A stretch of DNA of 64,000 nt, taken from contig NZ_JHWL01000022.1 in the NCBI RefSeq assembly GCF_000622085.1, forward strand, positions 1-64,000, in the 5' to 3' direction. The notes beneath the pieces are model-generated. The model saw only the letters and a list, made by a program, of their open reading frames with translations, was not told the DNA's origin and did no database searches. The translations under genes were made by a program, and so were the position numbers. Below are positions 34,689 through 43,206 of the stretch, in pieces (position 1 is the first letter of the stretch; each line of letters opens with the position of its first letter). The stretch comes from Butyrivibrio proteoclasticus P6B7 (GTDB lineage Bacteria; Bacillota; Clostridia; Lachnospirales; Lachnospiraceae).

Positions 34689-35099
34689 TTAGATCAAGAT
34701 TCCCTCGAAATGATCGATTTCATGCTGAATTATCTGCGCGGTGAAATCCTTGTATTTCCCGTGCTGTGGCTTGAAGTCCTGGTCCAGGTAATCGACTTCA
34801 ATCTCTTTATATCTGGTGCAAGGTCTCACGCCTTCCAGGGAAAGACAGCTTTCCTCCGTCTGGTATTCTCCGCTTTTCTTTGTAATCACTGGGTTGATCA
34901 TGGGGAATATGAAGGGTCCCATCGCTACGACGATGATTCTTTTGCGGACGCCTATCATGTTTGCGGCCATTCCAACGCATCTATCCTGGTTGGCGCGCAG
35001 TGTATCAAGCAAGTCTTCGACGACTTGTTTGTCAGCTTTTGTGGCTATATCTGATTTCTGCTGAAGGAACATTGGGTCTTTTACTATTTCTTTTACCAT
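34689..35099 (-). CDS. def: Peptide deformylase (variant motif 1)
   Basis: 136 residues. Removes formyl from N-terminal fMet with a metal held by Cys85 (EESCLS) and His126/His130 (HEIDH). The first motif reads GMAANMIG, so Asn47 stands where the usual GxGxAAxQ motif has Gln, a residue that contacts the transition state. The protein ends five residues after HEIDH plus FEGILI, shorter than E. coli Def. This short type is found beside standard Def in clostridia, from family knowledge. Whether it is the main deformylase here is unknown. Confidence 0.85.
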   Translation of the reverse strand: MVKEIVKDPMFLQQKSDIATKADKQVVEDLLDTLRANQDRCVGMAANMIGVRKRIIVVAMGPFIFPMINPVITKKSGEYQTEESCLSLEGVRPCTRYKEIEVDYLDQDFKPQHGKYKDFTAQIIQHEIDHFEGILI

Positions 35100-35117
35100 T
35101 TATCACTATTTCCTTTC

Positions 35118-35702
35118 TCAATCAAACAAGCTCAGTTGCTCATATTCGCTGGACTTAACCAACTGAGGCATTGGTTGTTTGATCATATCCAGTGCTGATG
35201 AGGCGTCCAAAAGGTACTCTTTGACGTCTTTTTTATCTATCATCACTGGCATTCTATCGTGGACAGGCTTCATTGACTCATTCGCAGAGGTGGTAAGGAT
35301 CACGAAGGAGTCCTTGTTGTCACTAAGGTCGTACAGGCCTGCAAGGTAGATGCTTCCTGTATCTTCTCTTTTGAATTCGTATTTGGTCTTGGATTTGTCC
35401 CATTCATAGAAGCCTGCGGCTGGCAATATGCACCTTCGCGCCATGAAGCTGTCTGCGAACAAGGTTTTGTCAGCAACAGACTCTGACTTAGCGTTAATGA
35501 TGAGCTTCTTGTCATAGCCCACAATTCCCCAGAATAGGCTTGTTATCGCGATGCTTTCTGAAAGCTTTTTGTCTTTTACCAAGGATACTGCGTTCATGGC
35601 TGGAGTTATGACGCTGTCGTTATATGTATATGAGCCTTCCAGCTCTAGATATCTTTGAATTTCTTTGGTTACCTTGTCATTGTAAATATATCTTCCGCAC
35701 AT
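35118..35702 (-). CDS. SRAP (HMCES/YedK) family abasic-site protein
   Basis: 194 residues. The mature protein starts at Cys2 (MCGRY), which forms a covalent link with abasic sites in single-stranded DNA. Also seen: AAGFYEWDKSKTKY with the catalytic-site Glu and VHDRMPVMI with the His. GAGAGG ribosome site. Divergent-free position between deformylase and lipoprotein genes on the same strand. Confidence 0.92.
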   Translation of the reverse strand: MCGRYIYNDKVTKEIQRYLELEGSYTYNDSVITPAMNAVSLVKDKKLSESIAITSLFWGIVGYDKKLIINAKSESVADKTLFADSFMARRCILPAAGFYEWDKSKTKYEFKREDTGSIYLAGLYDLSDNKDSFVILTTSANESMKPVHDRMPVMIDKKDVKEYLLDASSALDMIKQPMPQLVKSSEYEQLSLFD

Positions 35703-35726
35703 ATGACCTCTCTTGGCTTGTCGCCA

Positions 35727-36557
35727 TCAATATCCATGGAGCAAGCATTCGCACTCCTTAATTGCACCATCATACACAATTGTCAGTGTGTCATCATCAC
35801 AGGACATAGGGTAGTAGATGGTTTCGCCGTCAACTATATTGCCCATTTCATCAACCTTCTGGGTCACTATGATGTAATCAAGACCCCTGGCATCTACATC
35901 TGGAAGATCTGAAGCTGGGACGATATCTGTAATTTCAAAGTATTCACTCTCGCTTTCACTCTGGCCGTCCTCTGTGCCCTTGGGAAGCCACAGGATGAAT
36001 TTACCGTTTCCATCGCCATTCATGAAGTTCGGGAAGAAGTCTCTATCCTTCGAAGCCCAGAATCCAATAATCTTAAGCCTCATATCGATGTACAGGTCGC
36101 TATGACCTGCGGCCGCGCCGGATTCTGTGACTTTATTAAAGCGGATCCACTCACCTTCATATTCAAATAGAAGTTTGTCGCCATCGATATAAAAAGGCGC
36201 AAAGGCCGTCATTTCCCCAGCATACAGAAGATAGTACGCGTTGCCATAGCTCATATCCAGGTGTTCATTGGCATAGCCGTAGTCATCACGATAGACGTTG
36301 TTCTGCTGAACCAGCTTTCCATTATTATAGAGGCTCTGGGTGATGGTCAGGCGCTGGTCCTGCTCCACTTCAAGGATATAGGCCTTATCAAGGCTCTCCC
36401 ACTTGCCCAGCATGGCTTCCTTGATCTCCTGGTTGTTCTTCTCCTCCTGGCTACGCCCACAACCTGCTAAAAGAAATATCAAGGCAACGCCGCAAGCTAG
36501 TGAAAGCGCTAGTTTCAGCTTGGAAATATCCGAAATAGATCTTCTGGTCCTTTTCAA
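35727..36557 (-). CDS. Hypothetical lipoprotein
   Basis: About 276 residues. Basic N-terminus, hydrophobic segment and lipobox LAGC near residue 34, then a soluble domain with no recognised motif, mostly beta-like. I prefer a TTG start at 36557 because AGGGGG lies 8 nt upstream; the longer frame starting at a TTG at 36593 has no ribosome site. Confidence 0.68.
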   Translation of the reverse strand: MKRTRRSISDISKLKLALSLACGVALIFLLAGCGRSQEEKNNQEIKEAMLGKWESLDKAYILEVEQDQRLTITQSLYNNGKLVQQNNVYRDDYGYANEHLDMSYGNAYYLLYAGEMTAFAPFYIDGDKLLFEYEGEWIRFNKVTESGAAAGHSDLYIDMRLKIIGFWASKDRDFFPNFMNGDGNGKFILWLPKGTEDGQSESESEYFEITDIVPASDLPDVDARGLDYIIVTQKVDEMGNIVDGETIYYPMSCDDDTLTIVYDGAIKECECLLHGY

Positions 36558-36811
36558 AGTTCTTTTCCCCCTAGAATCTATGGAATATGGCAAAGACTAC
36601 GCCATATAACTGTTTGGCGAATTGTTTTATGGTTAAGTGTAACACTATCTTCGAATCTCCTTTTGAGTCCTGTTTATCATAGACCCTTTAATTATAATAC
36701 AGATGAGCGCTGGGAAATGTTGCAGATGGTGTTTTATACAATTGATTTTTATGAGGAAAGGCTGTAGGATAGTTAATTATCATTTTGAAACTAGAGGGAA
36801 ACAAATAGAAA

Positions 36812-37216
36812 ATGTCAAACGCATCATATGCAATAGGTATTCCGTTTGTTGCCGCATTTGTATTCTGGCATCTTTTTCAGATTATCAGGTTTAAAACGGC
36901 GGTTGTTTGCGAAGGAAAAGTTATTAGAAGTCTTGGAACAGATACACACCATTACAGATATGGTCTTGAATATTACGAAACCTATGAAGTAGAGTTCTGC
37001 TATAAAGGCAATACGTATAAAGAAAATGTGTACACTTCAGAGACTAGCCTAAGACCAGGAGATCATCTGGATGTACACATTAAAGAAGATAAAGATGGTG
37101 ATTTTGAGGTTTTACCAGACAAATACTGTTACTTAACAAGAGATTTAGTAGTAATGCTCTTTTTAGTTATTATTATTTGTGCTATAGCTATCGCTTTCGC
37201 TTTTCTTCATCTTTAA
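36812..37216 (+). CDS. Hypothetical DUF3592-like membrane protein
   Basis: 134 residues: an N-terminal membrane segment (about 8-26), a beta-rich soluble part with YEVEFCYKGNTY and a LRPGDHLDVHI turn, and a C-terminal membrane segment (about 112-132). This order resembles DUF3592 proteins, whose function is unknown. The ribosome site is weak. Its last 29 nt overlap a small gene on the other strand. Confidence 0.6.
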   Translation: MSNASYAIGIPFVAAFVFWHLFQIIRFKTAVVCEGKVIRSLGTDTHHYRYGLEYYETYEVEFCYKGNTYKENVYTSETSLRPGDHLDVHIKEDKDGDFEVLPDKYCYLTRDLVVMLFLVIIICAIAIAFAFLHL

Positions 37217-37340
37217 GAAGCGTATCGCGGATAGCCATGGCAATCAGCTCATCGGGGGCTCTTTTAATGATCTCCACTTTGGAGTTGGGGTCTATTTTGA
37301 TTTCTTTTTTGGCGGGCTTTGATGGTAGGTTTTTATCCAT
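37188..37340 (-). CDS. Small hypothetical protein, 50 residues
   Basis: A 50-codon frame, Lys-rich (N-terminus MDKNLPSKPAKKEIKI), with AGGAG 8 nt before its ATG. It starts 13 nt after the 59-residue gene upstream, so the two look like an operon. Its 3' end overlaps the convergent gene by 29 nt. The size and arrangement recall toxin-antitoxin pairs, but no such family was recognised. Confidence 0.6.
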   Translation of the reverse strand: MDKNLPSKPAKKEIKIDPNSKVEIIKRAPDELIAMAIRDTLLKDEEKRKR

Positions 37341-37353
37341 AAATGCGCTCCTA

Positions 37354-37533
37354 TCATGAAAATGCGCTCTCTGCGTCTCGGATCATGTCACTAAGCTCCT
37401 GGTCAGACACGTCAACTACCCACGCCAGCATAGTGATGTTATGCGCATGTTCGTCCACTGAGAATTTGGGACATGTGAGATAAATGTCGATTTCATCCTG
37501 AAGCTTTTTTCTGATTTCGTCTTCTGAACGCAT
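37354..37533 (-). CDS. Small hypothetical protein, 59 residues
   Basis: A 59-codon frame with GGAGGG correctly placed before the ATG at 37533. The protein is acidic and helical (MRSEDEIRKKLQDEID..., later VVDVSDQELSDMIRDAES). No family recognised. Followed directly by the 50-residue gene. The AT-rich sequence upstream (37540-37590) probably holds the promoter. Confidence 0.6.
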   Translation of the reverse strand: MRSEDEIRKKLQDEIDIYLTCPKFSVDEHAHNITMLAWVVDVSDQELSDMIRDAESAFS

Positions 37534-37688
37534 GAGCTGCCCTCCAATAAAGCGTTATATATTATATTATATAACAAATATCGGCAAATACTGTCTTCAA
37601 ATCACTTTATGCTCTTCAAAAACCTCTTAGCCAGCTCTTTGTCCGCAAAGTCCCCTCTATAAACGCCGTTAATTAATCCAAAAATGTA

Positions 37689-37717
37689 TTGCAAACCGTT
37701 TATAAAAATCATATACT
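37689..37717 (+). promoter_or_regulatory. Promoter of the GEMM-like RNA
   Basis: TTGCAA (37689-37694), exactly 17 nt, TATACT (37712-37717). Predicted transcript start near 37724, just before the aptamer-like sequence. Confidence 0.65.
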
Positions 37718-37723
37718 CATTCA

Positions 37724-37800
37724 GGCTTGAATATTGGGCAAAGCAAGCGAAAGCTTGTGGCGCAAAGCTATAGGGACTTTAACATGTCAGCATAATATAT
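37724..37800 (+). ncRNA. Candidate c-di-GMP-I (GEMM-type) riboswitch aptamer
   Basis: GGGCAAA (37736-37742) is followed by a 6-bp hairpin GCAAGC-GAAA-GCTTGT with a GNRA loop (37743-37758), then GGCGCAAAGC and TATAGGGAC. Order and spacing match the GEMM-I consensus GGGCAAA - stem with GAAA - GGGACGCAAAGCC - GG. One base differs at a key place: the A just before CGCAAAGC, which in the known structure stacks between the two guanines of c-di-GMP, is G here. A second stem with the tetraloop receptor is not clear. It has its own promoter and a terminator but no downstream gene on this strand. Confidence 0.6.
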
Positions 37801-37835
37801 ATGTTATATCAGTTATATAACTTATACATATAAAT

Positions 37836-37870
37836 AAGACGGCCGCTGTTCATATAACAGTAGCCGTCTT
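37836..37870 (+). terminator. Terminator of the GEMM-like RNA, shared with the maltodextrin operon end
   Basis: AAGACGGC-CGCTGTT and AACAG-TA-GCCGTCTT form a long stem followed by TTTTC. On the other strand it is followed by TTATTTATA, so it can also end transcription from the convergent permease operon. Confidence 0.75.
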
Positions 37871-37934
37871 TTCTAATTAATCTTTATTTCATAGTTCTTT
37901 TACCCAATCTCATCTCAGTGAATGTCAATCGTGA

Positions 37935-38762
37935 TCACTGCTTAACAGCGCCGTCGGATACGCCTGCCACAAGGAATCTGGACAATGAGAAGTACAGGAT
38001 TACGATTGGCACAGCGATAAATATGGCGCCAGCTGCGAACCTTGAGAATTCAGTCTCTCCAAGGTGGGTAAGCCCTACAGCCACGGTCCACAGGTCTCGG
38101 TTCTTGAGGAGCATGTTAGGAAGGATGAAATCGCTCCAGGGCCATGCAAATGAGGTCAGTGCCGTGTAGACCAGGATTGGCTTGGACAAAGGAAGTGTGA
38201 TCCTCCAGAATATGGTTGGATTTGACGCCCCGTCGATTCTGGCTGCTTCATATATTGAATTGCTGATGGTGTCAAAGTAGCCCTTCTGCACCAGATATCC
38301 CATTGGAGCACCGGCTGAATAGATCAGGATAAGGCTCCAGAGGTTGTTGATCATGTTGAAGTTGATCATGATCAGGTACACAGCGGTCATTCCCATGAAG
38401 CTTGGGAACATGCTAAGGACCAGGGTGGTCTTCATGAGGGGCTTACGCATTTTGAATCTGAAGCGGCTCATGGTGTAGGCAGTTAGTATCACCAGAACCG
38501 TAGAGATTACGCAGGAAAATGTAGCCACGAACAGTGTATTCCTAAGCCAGCTGGGGTAATCGTACATGGCAGTGTCGCTAAATAGCTTAACGTAGGTCGC
38601 TACGCTATAGCTCTTTGGGAAGAATCCGTCAAAATCGTAGATTGATCCCGATGCGGAAAATGAAGCCAAGACAAGCCACAGCACTGGGAAGAAAAACACG
38701 AAGGAAACCAGTATCAGAACCACATATGTGATTATGACTTCAGATAGCTTTTCTTTTTTCAT
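37935..38762 (-). CDS. Maltodextrin ABC transporter permease (MalG-like)
   Basis: 275 residues, six membrane segments. EAA loop IYEAARIDGASNPTIFWRITLPL near residue 175 contacts the ATPase. It overlaps the MalF-like gene by 4 nt (ATGA) and is last in the maltodextrin operon. No ATPase gene is in the operon, so a shared sugar-transport ATPase is expected. Confidence 0.9.
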   Translation of the reverse strand: MKKEKLSEVIITYVVLILVSFVFFFPVLWLVLASFSASGSIYDFDGFFPKSYSVATYVKLFSDTAMYDYPSWLRNTLFVATFSCVISTVLVILTAYTMSRFRFKMRKPLMKTTLVLSMFPSFMGMTAVYLIMINFNMINNLWSLILIYSAGAPMGYLVQKGYFDTISNSIYEAARIDGASNPTIFWRITLPLSKPILVYTALTSFAWPWSDFILPNMLLKNRDLWTVAVGLTHLGETEFSRFAAGAIFIAVPIVILYFSLSRFLVAGVSDGAVKQ

Positions 38763-40045
38763 CTGAATGTATCCTCCTTCTTAAATGCTGATGAATTAAC
38801 GTAGGCTGTCAGAGAGATTACGGACGTGATAATGAATATTATGAGGCTGACAGCGGCTCCGATGCCATAGTAGTTGTTGTCTATGGACAGGTTGTAGAGC
38901 CAGTTGATCAAAAGGTCCGTGTCGCTGGCCAGGAAGTAGTCGTCAAGGTACATTCCGCCTCTTAGGAAGTAGAACACGCCAAAGTTGTTGAAGTTGCCCA
39001 CAAAGCTTGTGATCAGGGTTGGGGTAGTTGAAAAGACCACAAATGGCAGCGTCAGCTTGGTGAACATCTTCCATCTTCCGGCGCCGTCAAGGCTGGCTGC
39101 CTCATATAGCTCTTTATTCATATTAGAAAGAATTCCCGTAGCCAGCAGCATGGACGTTGGAATCGAGATCCAGGCGTTGACGAGAAGGCCGATTATTCTG
39201 GCCATCCAGCCTGCGTCGATATCAAGAAAGCCTATGCTGTTGCCGCCGAACATCTTAATGTAATAGTTGATGGGGCCGCCGTAGGAGAACATGAACTTAA
39301 AGCCCAGAAGCGTGATGAATCCTGGCACCGCGTAGGCGATGATTGGAAATGCTCTCCAGAAGGTCTTGCCCTTTACGCAGTTCTTATTGAGCAAAAGAGC
39401 TAAGAACAGACCACCAAAGTAGTTAAGGGCGGTGGCGCAGACAGCCCAGGTGATGTTCCAGCCAAGGATCTTAACAAAAGTATCCTTAATGCCTGAAAGT
39501 GAGAGGATCTGCTTGAAATTCCCAAGTCCTATCCAGTCCACAAGCTTAGGAGGAATGATATCTCCGCCGTAGTTGGTAAAGGCGATGAGTATCATGAATA
39601 TGATTGGAAGGACGTTGAATATGGCGACTCCCACAACAGGCAGGAAAAGAGCTACAACGTAGAATTTCCTGTCCACAAAGGAAATCAGTGATCTGTAAAA
39701 GCCAGGAACAGGTCTGCCCTGTTCCACCAGCTTTTCTGTATTCTTTATATCTTTTAGGTTGGAGAGATAGAAGATAATCACTGCGATGAAAATCATAAAT
39801 GAGAGAATTCCTCTAAGCATCATTATGATTGAGTCATCGCCCTTAATTCCCAACCAGGGATCACCCTCTACCGTTCCCAGAGTGAAGAATCCTGCCATAT
39901 CGCTGATACCTGCGGTGAAAAGATACCACAAATAAAGCGCAAGTATAGCCATATAGAGAAGGCCCTTTATCCTCTGTCCATATAGGAACTGACCAAGCCC
40001 CATGATGATATAGGAGCATTTGGTCTTAATTTTGCTAGATTTCAT
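38759..40045 (-). CDS. Maltodextrin ABC transporter permease (MalF-like)
   Basis: 428 residues, longer than average, with extra N-terminal membrane segments (about residues 15-120) before the six-helix core, as in MalF. EAA loop LYEAASLDGAGRWKMFTKLTLPF near residue 335. GGGAG ribosome site. Pairs with the MalG-like permease; neighbours GH13 and binding-protein genes point to maltodextrin import. Confidence 0.9.
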   Translation of the reverse strand: MKSSKIKTKCSYIIMGLGQFLYGQRIKGLLYMAILALYLWYLFTAGISDMAGFFTLGTVEGDPWLGIKGDDSIIMMLRGILSFMIFIAVIIFYLSNLKDIKNTEKLVEQGRPVPGFYRSLISFVDRKFYVVALFLPVVGVAIFNVLPIIFMILIAFTNYGGDIIPPKLVDWIGLGNFKQILSLSGIKDTFVKILGWNITWAVCATALNYFGGLFLALLLNKNCVKGKTFWRAFPIIAYAVPGFITLLGFKFMFSYGGPINYYIKMFGGNSIGFLDIDAGWMARIIGLLVNAWISIPTSMLLATGILSNMNKELYEAASLDGAGRWKMFTKLTLPFVVFSTTPTLITSFVGNFNNFGVFYFLRGGMYLDDYFLASDTDLLINWLYNLSIDNNYYGIGAAVSLIIFIITSVISLTAYVNSSAFKKEDTFR

Positions 40046-40065
40046 AAGTCTTGCTCCCTTGGTAC

Positions 40066-41517
40066 TTAGTTAGACAGGGTAAAGATCGCATCGTAGATAC
40101 TGTTTGATGCGTTATCCAGTGCATCCTGCATAGTAGCGTCATCCAGGTATTTTATTGCCTCTCCGTTTTTCTCACGGAATGCGTCCTTTGCCACATCACT
40201 AAGGAGCGTGCGCATTGGGTCCCAGATCTGGTCTACAGCCTTGATTGAAGGCATAAGGTAAATGTGGCCGGCATTGAGGCTTTCAAATATCATCTCGGTT
40301 GTGCCACCCATTTCCTGGGCTACATCTGATCTTGTAGGCGCAATTCCTAAGATCTCTGATCTTTTTTTGATCATTTCATGGCTTGTTGCGAAGTTCACGA
40401 ATTCGATGCAGGCTTCCTTGTGCTCCGTATAGGCGCTAATTCCATAGCCATTAACTCCGCCCATGACAACTGTGTCTACTACAGGTGACTCGCCTGACAG
40501 AATTCCATCTCCAGGCATTGAGCGTGGAAGCTCAATCATTCCAAGATTCTCTGTGGCCTTCTGGTCCGCTTCTTCGTCACCAAGTCCCTCAGATTTATAA
40601 ACATCGACAAGTCTGTCATGGAATAAGACATATGTGTCAGGTGTAGATATAGAGCAGAAATACGTACCATCTGCCACCTTGGAGTATCTGTTCTGCCCAA
40701 TGGAATCATCGATGCACTCTTCGCTCATAACACCGGCAAACTGTCTAAGAGCAAGCATTCCTTTGGCAGCTTCGCCCTTGTTAAAACCGATGTCCTCTGC
40801 GTTATAAAGGCCATTCTCATCTTTGCCAAACACATATCCACCATAGGAGAATATGAACTCAGCCATCATATAAAGGTCATTACAAGGAGCAACAAGGCCA
40901 AACTTCTGGCCATTTGATTCATCGTAGATCTGCTTGGAATAACGATAAAGGAAGCTGAAATCCTCGAAGAAATCCGGAGTCTGATTACCGTTATTATCCC
41001 AGCTAAGCTCCCAATCCTCTGGAAGCATGTCTTTTCTATAAAAGAGCATAGGCTCCTGAACATTTACAGGAACAGCGCAGGTGTACTGGCTTCCATCCAC
41101 AGAAATTGTGAAAGCATCCCATGCCTCATCTGGAGTATACGCTGCGCACTCGAAGTCGTCCTTGTTAAGAGCCAGGATATGCTTGTCCTCTGCGTAGGTC
41201 ATAAGCTTGTCGTTGGCCTGATAAAGAACATCAGGGCCATAGCCATAAGGGCCGTTTTCCGCCAGATTGCTGTATTCGTCCATATTGGCGTCGACAGCCT
41301 GGATTCCCTTGCCCTTGTAGGCTTCATTGAACGCATTTATAAGCTCATCAAGGTATCCTTCCTGCTTAGCTGTATCATTTTCCAGTATTCGCAGTGTTAT
41401 CACGTCTCCATTTGTAGCATCCCCGGAAGTCTTGTCTGTACTTTTTCCGCAAGCCGCCATGCTTACCACCATAGATGATGCCAGCACAAGGCTTATTGCT
41501 TTTTTCATATACTTCAT
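40066..41517 (-). CDS. Maltodextrin-binding lipoprotein
   Basis: 483 residues. Signal peptide with lipobox MAAC near residue 23, then a family 1 solute-binding fold; DGILSGESPVVDTVVMGGVNGYGIS and the C-terminal segments resemble maltose/maltodextrin-binding proteins. The start overlaps the stop of the GH13 gene and uses a GGAGG inside it, so translation is coupled. Confidence 0.88.
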   Translation of the reverse strand: MKYMKKAISLVLASSMVVSMAACGKSTDKTSGDATNGDVITLRILENDTAKQEGYLDELINAFNEAYKGKGIQAVDANMDEYSNLAENGPYGYGPDVLYQANDKLMTYAEDKHILALNKDDFECAAYTPDEAWDAFTISVDGSQYTCAVPVNVQEPMLFYRKDMLPEDWELSWDNNGNQTPDFFEDFSFLYRYSKQIYDESNGQKFGLVAPCNDLYMMAEFIFSYGGYVFGKDENGLYNAEDIGFNKGEAAKGMLALRQFAGVMSEECIDDSIGQNRYSKVADGTYFCSISTPDTYVLFHDRLVDVYKSEGLGDEEADQKATENLGMIELPRSMPGDGILSGESPVVDTVVMGGVNGYGISAYTEHKEACIEFVNFATSHEMIKKRSEILGIAPTRSDVAQEMGGTTEMIFESLNAGHIYLMPSIKAVDQIWDPMRTLLSDVAKDAFREKNGEAIKYLDDATMQDALDNASNSIYDAIFTLSN

Positions 41518-43193
41518 ACCATCTCTCCTCCGTTTACAAACAGCTTAAATCCCATGGGATCTACCTGTATTTCTCTATCTATACCCTGTTTATCTGTCTG
41601 ATTGATGTAGAGCCTTGCATCTGACTTTTTCCCATGTCTTTCGATGCACAAAAGCCTTCCATCCTCTGAAGCATAGATTCTTGTTCCTTCAGAAGAAAAC
41701 TCGCATTTCTTTCTGACGTCTGAAAGCTTCTTAATTAGCTCTTTTACCTCAAGGTCCTGGCCTGCAGCCTCCCAATCCATGCACCGTCTACAGTCAGGAT
41801 CATAGCCGCCTGGGGTATAGACCTCTGTGCCATAGAATATTGAAGGCTCGCCTGGGAACAGGTACAAAAGAGCCAGCGCTGCGTGAAGCTTGTCATTGTC
41901 CTCTCCTACCTCACTGTAGAATCTGTCTGTATCGTGGCTGTCCAAAAGATTCATCATCATGTCGTTGACAGTATCTGTGTTGCGGGCAAGGATATCGTTC
42001 AATTTGCGGGCCATGTGGGCCGCATCCATTTTATTATATGCGAAATAGTCAAGGGCTGCCTTAGTAAATGCGTAATTCATGATGCTGTCGTACTGATCAC
42101 CCCTAAGGTAGTTGGAGGCATCATGCCAGTTTTCGCCGATGATCACCGCATCCTTCTTGGCTGCCTTCACTTCCTTCCTGAATCTCCTCCAGAAGTCGTG
42201 GCTGATTTCGTCTGATACATCAAGGCGCCAGCCATCTATGTCGAATTCATTGATGTAGAAAAGAGCTATCGACATCAGGTAGTCTTGTACAGCGCTGTTA
42301 GAGGTGTTCCACTTTGGCATGTACTTACATCCTGCAAAAACCTCGTAGTTAAGAGGTTCCTTGGTGGGCAGGTCGCCGTCTATCACGAACCAGTCAAAAT
42401 ACTCAGATTCTCTGCCCTTTTGGACAACATCTGCGAATTTCTCGTTGTGCTCGCTGACGTGGTTAAATACTGCGTCCAGCACGATCTTCATTCCTCGGTT
42501 ATGTAGCTCTTTTACCAGGGTATGGAGATCCTGACTGTTGCCAAACTGTTCATCCACCTGGAAATAGTCCACAATGTCGTACTTGTGGTTGGATGGAGAC
42601 TTGAAGATTGGCGTCAGATATAGGGCATCGCAGCCAATTCCCTTGATATAGTCCAGCTTGTCGATGATTCCCTTGAGATCGCCGCCTGCGAAGCTCTTGG
42701 GAAGGGGCTTATCGCCCCATTTCATGTTGATATAGCTCATGTCCTTGTCTTTATCGCCGATGTTGAAGCGGTCGATGAAGATCTGGTAGAAGCTGGCGTT
42801 ACTTAACCAGTTAACCTTGCCGAGAATATCTGCCTCGTTGATGTATGGGTACTGGAAAAAGTTGTAGTAGCTCTTCTCAAAATCGTAGTCCTTGGTGGCT
42901 CCGTCCTCTGAGAAATAGTAGTAATCCTGGCCATCGTAGATGTAGAAAACATAAGCAAGGCGCGTGTCCTTAAGCTTAAGGGTCACGCTGTAGTAGTCAA
43001 ATAGCTCACCCTCAAAGGCCTTGGCCATCTCAAGCTTTTCCTGGGACTGAGCGATCTTGTACTTGCTCTCGTAGATAACCCAGACCCTCTCAACGTCGCC
43101 TGTGGCGGTCCTAAGCCTTATTGTGATCTCATCCTTGGACACAGGGAAGCAATACGCCGAATCCACGATGTGTTGTAAAGCATGCTGTTTCAT
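41514..43193 (-). CDS. GH13 neopullulanase/maltogenic amylase-type alpha-glycosidase
   Basis: 559 residues with an N-terminal beta domain (about 1-115, CBM34-like) and a catalytic barrel. Catalytic residues: nucleophile Asp in GWRLDVSDE, acid Glu in IIGENWHD, and Asp in LLDSHDTDRF. There is no signal peptide, so it should split imported maltodextrins or cyclodextrins in the cytoplasm. Lies between two lipoprotein genes in the maltodextrin operon. Confidence 0.9.
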   Translation of the reverse strand: MKQHALQHIVDSAYCFPVSKDEITIRLRTATGDVERVWVIYESKYKIAQSQEKLEMAKAFEGELFDYYSVTLKLKDTRLAYVFYIYDGQDYYYFSEDGATKDYDFEKSYYNFFQYPYINEADILGKVNWLSNASFYQIFIDRFNIGDKDKDMSYINMKWGDKPLPKSFAGGDLKGIIDKLDYIKGIGCDALYLTPIFKSPSNHKYDIVDYFQVDEQFGNSQDLHTLVKELHNRGMKIVLDAVFNHVSEHNEKFADVVQKGRESEYFDWFVIDGDLPTKEPLNYEVFAGCKYMPKWNTSNSAVQDYLMSIALFYINEFDIDGWRLDVSDEISHDFWRRFRKEVKAAKKDAVIIGENWHDASNYLRGDQYDSIMNYAFTKAALDYFAYNKMDAAHMARKLNDILARNTDTVNDMMMNLLDSHDTDRFYSEVGEDNDKLHAALALLYLFPGEPSIFYGTEVYTPGGYDPDCRRCMDWEAAGQDLEVKELIKKLSDVRKKCEFSSEGTRIYASEDGRLLCIERHGKKSDARLYINQTDKQGIDREIQVDPMGFKLFVNGGEMV

Positions 43194-43206
43194 TCTGGTC
43201 CCCCGA

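Noticed and set aside
37560..37690. A possible further gene between the small genes and the GEMM-like RNA
   Set aside because: No frame of useful length with a ribosome site was found on either strand.
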